NCBI GenBank assembly: GCA_050943075.1
Contig: JBMNOM010000002.1
Location: 1 to 44,731, forward strand
Reading direction: 5' to 3'
Length of the DNA stretch: 44,731 bases
Origin: CAJKWP01 sp050943075
GTDB lineage: Bacteria > Bacillota > Clostridia > Christensenellales > UBA1242
Both the position numbers and the translations under genes were made by a program. The notes beneath the pieces are model-generated. The model was not told the origin of the DNA and did not search any database. It saw only the letters and a list, made by a program, of their open reading frames with translations. This document shows, in pieces, positions 40,142 through 44,731 of the stretch. How positions within the stretch are numbered: position 1 is the first letter of the stretch; the number at the start of each line of letters is the position of its first letter.

Positions 40142-42580
40142 TTAATTTGCTTCAAAAACAAGTTTGTCGTCTTGAACGTTAACGTAAATCACACCTTGTG
40201 ATGGCAATTTTTCAAGCAATATAAGTTCTGCAAGTTTGTCTTCAATTTCATTTTGAATGAAACGTTTTAATGGACGCGCGCCATAAGCGGAATTATATGC
40301 ATGTTTAACTGTGTAATCAAGCGCTTCTTGTGAAATGCTTAATTCCAAGTTTTGCCCTTTTAGGCGCTTGTTTAAATTGTTAATCATAATGCTTGCAATT
40401 TTTTCAAGGTTTTCTTTTGTGAGTGAATGGAACACGCAAATAGAGTCAATTCTATTAACAAATTCTGGTCTAAATGCTTTTTTAATTGCATCCATATAAA
40501 TTTCTTCTGCTTGGAAAGACTCTTCTTCTGTTTGATTGTTAAAGCCAAGTTTGCGTTTTGCAATTTCACTTGTTCCCACATTGCTTGTCATAATGACAAC
40601 TGTATTTGTAAAATTCACCACTCTGCCTTGAGAGTCTGTCAACCTTCCATCATCCAAAATTTGCAAAAGAATGTTAAGCACTTCAACGTGTGCTTTTTCA
40701 ATTTCGTCAAACAAAACAACGGAATATGGTTTTCTTCTCACTTGTTCTGTTAATTGTCCACCTTCGTCATATCCAACATAACCTGGAGGAGAACCAATGA
40801 GTTTGGAAACAGTGTGTCGTTCCATATACTCACTCATATCAATTCTTATAATATTATTTTCATTGTCAAACATAGCTTCTGCAATGGCTTTTGAAAGTTC
40901 AGTTTTACCAACACCAGTTTGTCCAATAAACAAGAATGAGCCAATTGGGCGTTTTGGGTCGTGAATGCCCACTCTGCTTCTTCTAATTGCTTTTGCAACA
41001 AGGCTAATTGCCTCTTCTTGTCCAACAACACGCTTTTTCAAAATTTCTTCAAGATTAATAAGCCTTTGTTTTTCAGTTTCTGTGATTTTTGAAACAGGAA
41101 TTTGCGTCCATTTTGAAACAACCTCTGCAATTTCTCGTTCCCCAATTGTGTTGGAATGTGCTTTTTTGTTTTTTTCATATTCTTGATTTAGCACATCAAG
41201 TTCATTTTCCAAATTGATTATTTGAGTTTGCAAAAGTGCAGCTTTTTCATAATTTCTTTGGTCTGACGCTTCATCACGGTTTGCAAGAAGCTTTTTAAGT
41301 TTTTCTTCTTTTTCTCTTAATTCACTTGGTTTTAAGTTAAAGTTCACTTTTGCCTTGCTGCTTGCCTCGTCAATTAAATCAATGGCTTTGTCTGGCAAAC
41401 TTCTATCTGTGATGTATCTGTCTGAAAGAGTTGCTGCCGCTTCAATTGCACTGTCCAAAATTTTAACTTTGTGGAAAGCTTCGTACGTGTCTTTCAAACC
41501 TTTCAAAATTTGAATTGTTTGTTCAACAGTTGGAGGGTTAATCATCACTGGTTGAAATCTTCTTTCAAGCGCTTTGTCTTTTTCAATGTATTTTCTGTAT
41601 TCATCTGTTGTTGTTGCGCCAATTGTTTGAAGTTCTCCACGTGCCAAATATGGTTTTAACATATCCGCTGGCGATGTTTCTCCTTTTTCTGAACCTGCTT
41701 GAGCAAGAGTGTGAATTTCGTCAATGAATACAATTATGTTTTTGTCTGCAATAATTGTTTCAATGGCTTCTTTAAGTTTTTCTTCCATTGCTCCGCGGTA
41801 TTTTGTTCCTGCCATAAGCGAGCCAATTTCCAAGGAATATATTGTTTTGTTTTTCAAAATTTCTGGCACATTGTCGGAAACAATTGCAAGCGCAAGCCCT
41901 TCCACAACTGCGGTTTTACCAACGCCCGCTTCTCCAATTAAAACTGGGTTATTTTTGGTTTTACGGCACAAAATTTCAATAATTCTTTGAATTTCTTCTT
42001 CCCTACCAATAATTGGGTCAATTTTATGTTCTCTTGCTTTTTGCGTTATGTCAGACCCCATTTGCAAAAGTTTTTCTGGCAAAGAAGTGTTTGTTTGGCT
42101 TGAGGAATTTGAACTTAAATTTGTTGAAGAGCTTTGGCTTGGAGTGCCAAGCATGGAAAGTAATTTTGCTTTTAATGCGTTTAAATTCACTTTGTAGTAT
42201 GTTATAAGCAACCTAACAGCAAACGAGCCTGTGTTTGCAATTAATGCAAGCAAAAGGTGTTCTGTGCCAACATAGTTATGCCCAAGTTCCATTGCAATTT
42301 TTTGCGCCATTTTAAGCATTTCTTTCACTCTAGGAGAAAGCTCAACTTCGCTGGAAAAACTAAACACAACTGTGTCGTTTTCTTCAAATAGTTCCAGCAT
42401 GCTTTTTTTTGTCACACCAAACTCGCTTAAAACTTTGCTTGCTAATGCCTCTTTGTTTGCCACCAACCCATACAAAATGTGCTCCGTGCCAATTTGAGAG
42501 CTGCCATACTTTAAAGCAATTTCGCCCGCTGTTTCAATCACTTGTGAAACGTTGTCTGAAAATCCACCTGAAATATTCAT
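40142..42580 (-). CDS. clpC: AAA+ protease chaperone ClpC
   Basis: Unfoldase of 812 residues that feeds ClpP and degrades arginine-phosphorylated and adaptor-bound proteins. The N-terminal domain has two repeats (GTEHILYGLV and GTEHLLLALI). AAA1 has Walker A GEAGVGKTAVVEG. A central UVR/coiled-coil region (EASDQRNYEKAALLQTQI) marks it as ClpC. AAA2 has GQTGVGKTELSKA and VLFDEIEKAH. It is the last gene of ctsR-mcsA-mcsB-clpC. Confidence 0.96.
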   Translation of the reverse strand: MNISGGFSDNVSQVIETAGEIALKYGSSQIGTEHILYGLVANKEALASKVLSEFGVTKKSMLELFEENDTVVFSFSSEVELSPRVKEMLKMAQKIAMELGHNYVGTEHLLLALIANTGSFAVRLLITYYKVNLNALKAKLLSMLGTPSQSSSTNLSSNSSSQTNTSLPEKLLQMGSDITQKAREHKIDPIIGREEEIQRIIEILCRKTKNNPVLIGEAGVGKTAVVEGLALAIVSDNVPEILKNKTIYSLEIGSLMAGTKYRGAMEEKLKEAIETIIADKNIIVFIDEIHTLAQAGSEKGETSPADMLKPYLARGELQTIGATTTDEYRKYIEKDKALERRFQPVMINPPTVEQTIQILKGLKDTYEAFHKVKILDSAIEAAATLSDRYITDRSLPDKAIDLIDEASSKAKVNFNLKPSELREKEEKLKKLLANRDEASDQRNYEKAALLQTQIINLENELDVLNQEYEKNKKAHSNTIGEREIAEVVSKWTQIPVSKITETEKQRLINLEEILKKRVVGQEEAISLVAKAIRRSRVGIHDPKRPIGSFLFIGQTGVGKTELSKAIAEAMFDNENNIIRIDMSEYMERHTVSKLIGSPPGYVGYDEGGQLTEQVRRKPYSVVLFDEIEKAHVEVLNILLQILDDGRLTDSQGRVVNFTNTVVIMTSNVGTSEIAKRKLGFNNQTEEESFQAEEIYMDAIKKAFRPEFVNRIDSICVFHSLTKENLEKIASIMINNLNKRLKGQNLELSISQEALDYTVKHAYNSAYGARPLKRFIQNEIEDKLAELILLEKLPSQGVIYVNVQDDKLVFEAN

Positions 42581-42599
42581 AATTTTCTCCTTTTTAAAT

Positions 42600-43601
42600 T
42601 TATATGTTATCTTTTAAAGCCAGTTTTAAATATTTTGCCCTGTATTTATCTCTTTCAAACTGTGACATATCACTTGCTGAAAGCTCCATTAAATGTGCGG
42701 GCTGCACTTTAACAAACAAATCATCAATAATTTTAAAATTTTTCATTTTAATTATACCCAAATTAATGCCAAGTTTAACAAGTGACAAATTTTTAAGCGC
42801 TTCATCGTATGTTATATAATGCGAGTAAAGCAAAATTCCCAAAGCGCGCAACACAGCTTGTGTAATTTCGTCTTGTTTTTCTTCGTAAAGTTGTTTTAAA
42901 AGGTCTGCTTCCATTTCGCAAATTTTAAGTGTCACATTAATGACATTTTGCAAAATTTCCTCTTCGCTGACGCCCAATGTGGCTTCGTTGGAAATTTGAT
43001 ACATAAACCCTTCGCCACTGCTGTGCTCGCCATGTTTGCCTCTAACTGTAAGCCCAAGTTTTGCGGCAGAATTTGCAAGCGTTTCAAGTTTTCCAAACAT
43101 TGTTAATGCTGGCAAAAACAGCATAACCGAGGCGCGCATTCCTGTGCCCAAATTTGTGGGCGAAAAAGTGATAAAACCAAATTCGTCATCGTAGGCAATG
43201 TCAAAATTTTCCAAAATTAAATCGTCAAGGCGATTAATTCTGTCAAACGCTTCTTGAAGCTCAAGCCCTGGCAAAATGCACTGCATTCTAATGTGATCTT
43301 CTTCGTTAATCATAACTGAAATACCATCTTTTTCACTTAACGCAAGCACTGAAATATCTTTGTTGTCAATAAGTTCTTTGCTGATGTGGTTTTGCTCCAA
43401 AAATGTTAGCATTTTAATGTTGGTTAGGTTTTTAAGTTTGTAAAAATCGAAATCTGCAAATTTGTTCAAAACTTCAAACAACCCTTTTGTAATTGAAATT
43501 GCTTCAAACTCGTCATTCATTTTTGCAGGAAAATTAACATCTTTAAAGTTGCGTGCAAGCCTTACCCTAGAAGAAATTATAATGTTTTCAAATTCAGTCA
43601 T
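42600..43601 (-). CDS. mcsB: Protein-arginine kinase McsB
   Basis: Phosphorylates arginines on misfolded proteins and on CtsR, marking them for ClpCP. The guanido-kinase fold is clear: SSRVRLARN at the start, CILPGLELQEAFDRI, TNLGTGMRASVMLFLPAL, and VRGKHGEHSSGEGFMYQISN. The C-terminal arginine-phosphate sensor RDxxRA is present (RDKYRA). The usual catalytic Cys of the CPTNxGTG motif is Ser (SPTNLGTG; codon TCG at 43161-43163). It overlaps the mcsA stop by 8 bases. 333 residues, slightly short of Bacillus (363). Confidence 0.94.
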   Translation of the reverse strand: MTEFENIIISSRVRLARNFKDVNFPAKMNDEFEAISITKGLFEVLNKFADFDFYKLKNLTNIKMLTFLEQNHISKELIDNKDISVLALSEKDGISVMINEEDHIRMQCILPGLELQEAFDRINRLDDLILENFDIAYDDEFGFITFSPTNLGTGMRASVMLFLPALTMFGKLETLANSAAKLGLTVRGKHGEHSSGEGFMYQISNEATLGVSEEEILQNVINVTLKICEMEADLLKQLYEEKQDEITQAVLRALGILLYSHYITYDEALKNLSLVKLGINLGIIKMKNFKIIDDLFVKVQPAHLMELSASDMSQFERDKYRAKYLKLALKDNI

Positions 43602-44016
43602 AAATTTCTCCTTTCAGCTTTTTAATTTCCCCTTCAAGCTTTTTTGCAAGCAAAACAAAGTTGTTTTCTTTTGCTTTTTCAAGTTGAATTGTAAGCATTT
43701 CAAGTTTTGATAATTTCTTTTTGCCGTGATGTGTGCTTTTAAAATGAATTGAATGAATTATTGGTTTAAGATCTTCTTTAAATGTTTCATAACATTTTTG
43801 ACACCCAACATATCCACTTTCTGCAATTTCATCAAAAGTTGTTTGACAAGGGCAAACTTTTTTAAACTCTTGGTTGTTTTTAAAAAGCCCAAATTTAACA
43901 GAAAGTTCTCTTTCAAGTGCGCAGGAAGAACAAATGTAATATTCCAAAACTTTGCCATCTTCTTCTTTTCTTGCAAAAACACTTGCAGGATGCACTTTGC
44001 ATTTTTCACAAAGCAT
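43594..44016 (-). CDS. mcsA: McsA, zinc-finger activator of McsB
   Basis: A 140-residue protein with two zinc-finger pairs (CEKCKVHPAS with CSSCALE, and CPCQTTF with GCQKCYE). A C-terminal UVR-like coiled coil (LEMLTIQLEKAKENNFVLLA) is also present. It activates McsB and helps inactivate CtsR. The ATG follows the ctsR TAA with no gap, behind AAAGGAGG. Confidence 0.93.
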   Translation of the reverse strand: MLCEKCKVHPASVFARKEEDGKVLEYYICSSCALERELSVKFGLFKNNQEFKKVCPCQTTFDEIAESGYVGCQKCYETFKEDLKPIIHSIHFKSTHHGKKKLSKLEMLTIQLEKAKENNFVLLAKKLEGEIKKLKGEIYD

Positions 44017-44478
44017 TTATTGTTCCTCCTTTAATGAGTTTAAAACAATTTCTTTAAGCATATTCGCCCTTAAAGCCCCCTCAAGTTTAAAGGGGTTTGC
44101 AAGTGCTTTATCTGTGAGCAAAACTTTGTAAGATTCAACTTGATTTTGTGAAATTAAACCATTATCACAAAGCAAGTTTAAAATGTTTACACTTTCTTTA
44201 AAACTGATTTCATTTGTGATTAAACTTAAAATTTTAAACACGTTTTCTTTTTGTTTGCCAAAATCAAGTTTAATTAATCTCACATAGCCACCACCACCCC
44301 TTTGGCTTTCAATAATAAACCCTCTTGCTGGTGTGAAGCGTGTGGTTAAAACATAGTTAATTTGGCTTGGAGAGCAATCAAAGTGGCTTGCCAAATAATT
44401 GCGTGAAAAATCAAGCGAAGAATGTTCGCCAATGGTTTGTAATATAAAGTTTTCAATAATGTCACTTATATTTGCCAT
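44017..44478 (-). CDS. ctsR: Transcriptional repressor CtsR
   Basis: A 153-residue winged-helix repressor of class III heat-shock genes. The N-terminal DNA-binding part (SDIIENFILQTI, RNYLASHFDCSPSQINYVLT) contains the heat-sensing glycine-rich loop RGGGGYVRLI. The C-terminal helical domain serves dimerisation and McsB recognition. It is autoregulated: a CtsR operator lies at its promoter. A doubled ribosome site (AGGAGAAGG) precedes the ATG. Confidence 0.95.
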   Translation of the reverse strand: MANISDIIENFILQTIGEHSSLDFSRNYLASHFDCSPSQINYVLTTRFTPARGFIIESQRGGGGYVRLIKLDFGKQKENVFKILSLITNEISFKESVNILNLLCDNGLISQNQVESYKVLLTDKALANPFKLEGALRANMLKEIVLNSLKEEQ

Positions 44479-44656
44479 TTTTTCTTTCCTTCTCCTAATT
44501 AATGTTTAAAATTCAGTTAAATGTGTTTGCGGTTGGGGTTTAATTAAATTTTATAAACAATAAACTAAATAACCGCATTCAAATTTGATGAGTTTTAACA
44601 ATGTTTAACAACTGATATAAATAAACCCTCAAATTAAAAGTCATAATATTAAAAAG
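44479..44656 (-). other. Untranslated leader of the ctsR operon
   Basis: About 180-200 bases between the predicted transcript start and ctsR. It contains a 7-bp stem (TGCGGTT/AACCGCA) closing a roughly 36-base AT-rich loop. A 21-codon ATG frame without a ribosome site is also present. I see no second gene. Confidence 0.5.
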
Positions 44657-44673
44657 TTTGACTTTCTTTGACC
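44657..44673 (-). promoter_or_regulatory. CtsR operator
   Basis: GGTCAAAGAAAGTCAAA on the minus strand is a full match to the tandem heptamer RGTCAAA-NAN-RGTCAAA bound by CtsR. It starts 9 bases downstream of the -10 box, over the transcript start. Confidence 0.93.
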
Positions 44674-44682
44674 TTCAATTAA

Positions 44683-44711
44683 ATTATAAAACTTAAAAAA
44701 AACATTGTCAA
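44683..44711 (-). promoter_or_regulatory. Consensus sigma-A promoter of the ctsR operon
   Basis: TTGACA, 17 bases, TATAAT: a perfect housekeeping promoter, kept in check by the CtsR operator next to it. Confidence 0.93.
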
Positions 44712-44731
44712 GCAACAATACGCATTTTTAC

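Noticed and set aside
44580..44650. Regulatory upstream reading frame in the ctsR leader (21 codons).
   Set aside because: No ribosome site and no recognisable peptide.
1..44731. Mobile elements, CRISPR arrays or prophage.
   Set aside because: No transposase, integrase, regularly spaced repeats or phage structural genes are visible.

Overview
The window is AT-rich (about one third G+C by eye) and comes from an endospore-forming Firmicute of the Clostridia type. The evidence is a dense set of sporulation genes: a complete spoIIIAA-AH operon, spoIIAA-spoIIAB-sigF, spoVAC-AD-AE, sigK, a spoIVFB-type protease, yunB, ytfJ/gerW, a DacF-type carboxypeptidase and an ftsK/spoIIIE gene. A Gram-positive ctsR-mcsA-mcsB-clpC operon is also present. 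I see no insertion sequences, phage genes or CRISPR arrays. It reads as ordinary core chromosome, with most genes on the minus strand.

Layout. 1-3.4 kb: tRNA thiolation pair (cysteine desulfurase and thiI) and a divergent RluA-type pseudouridine synthase. 3.7-6.8 kb: a 50-residue zinc-ribbon protein, an HD-domain protein, xseB, xseA, nusB and an Asp23-family gene. 7-11.7 kb: spoIIIAH back to spoIIIAA, the mother-cell half of the feeding-tube channel. 11.8-15.3 kb: dacF, ytfJ, a DUF2953 gene and a class III nucleotide cyclase broken by an in-frame amber codon. 15.4-21.8 kb: yunB, spoVA, a large low-complexity lipoprotein and the spoIIA operon. 22-22.8 kb: six tRNA genes behind two tandem promoters. 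23-25.7 kb: the most interesting block, with sigK, a 55-residue membrane protein, spoIVFB and two small genes of unknown role, one resembling PycTM-type membrane effectors. 25.9-29.8 kb: hemW, lepA and a glycerophosphodiesterase. 29.9-38.5 kb: a DUF4132 protein, a SAP/Rho_N-like protein, recA, cinA, pgsA and ftsK. 38.6-44.7 kb: a polysaccharide deacetylase, hpf and the ctsR-clpC stress operon with a CtsR operator and a near-consensus housekeeping promoter.

How the genes fit together. Sigma-F with its anti-sigma factor and anti-anti-sigma factor starts the forespore programme. SpoIIIA and SpoIIIE-type functions connect and partition the compartments. SpoVA proteins load dipicolinic acid. Pro-sigma-K, whose pro-sequence is visible, should be cleaved by the SpoIVFB-type protease encoded about 250 bases downstream of sigK.

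Main anomalies. (1) The regulatory CBS-like domain of SpoIVFB lies in the -1 frame after an A7 run that forms a canonical slippery heptamer, so the gene is frameshifted, recoded or misassembled. (2) The position where spoIVFA is expected holds only a 55-residue single-span membrane protein. (3) The cyclase has an in-frame TAG in a genome that uses TAG as a stop elsewhere in this window. (4) Conserved active-site residues are changed in McsB (Cys to Ser), in DacF (KTG to KIG) and in the N-terminal domain of CinA.
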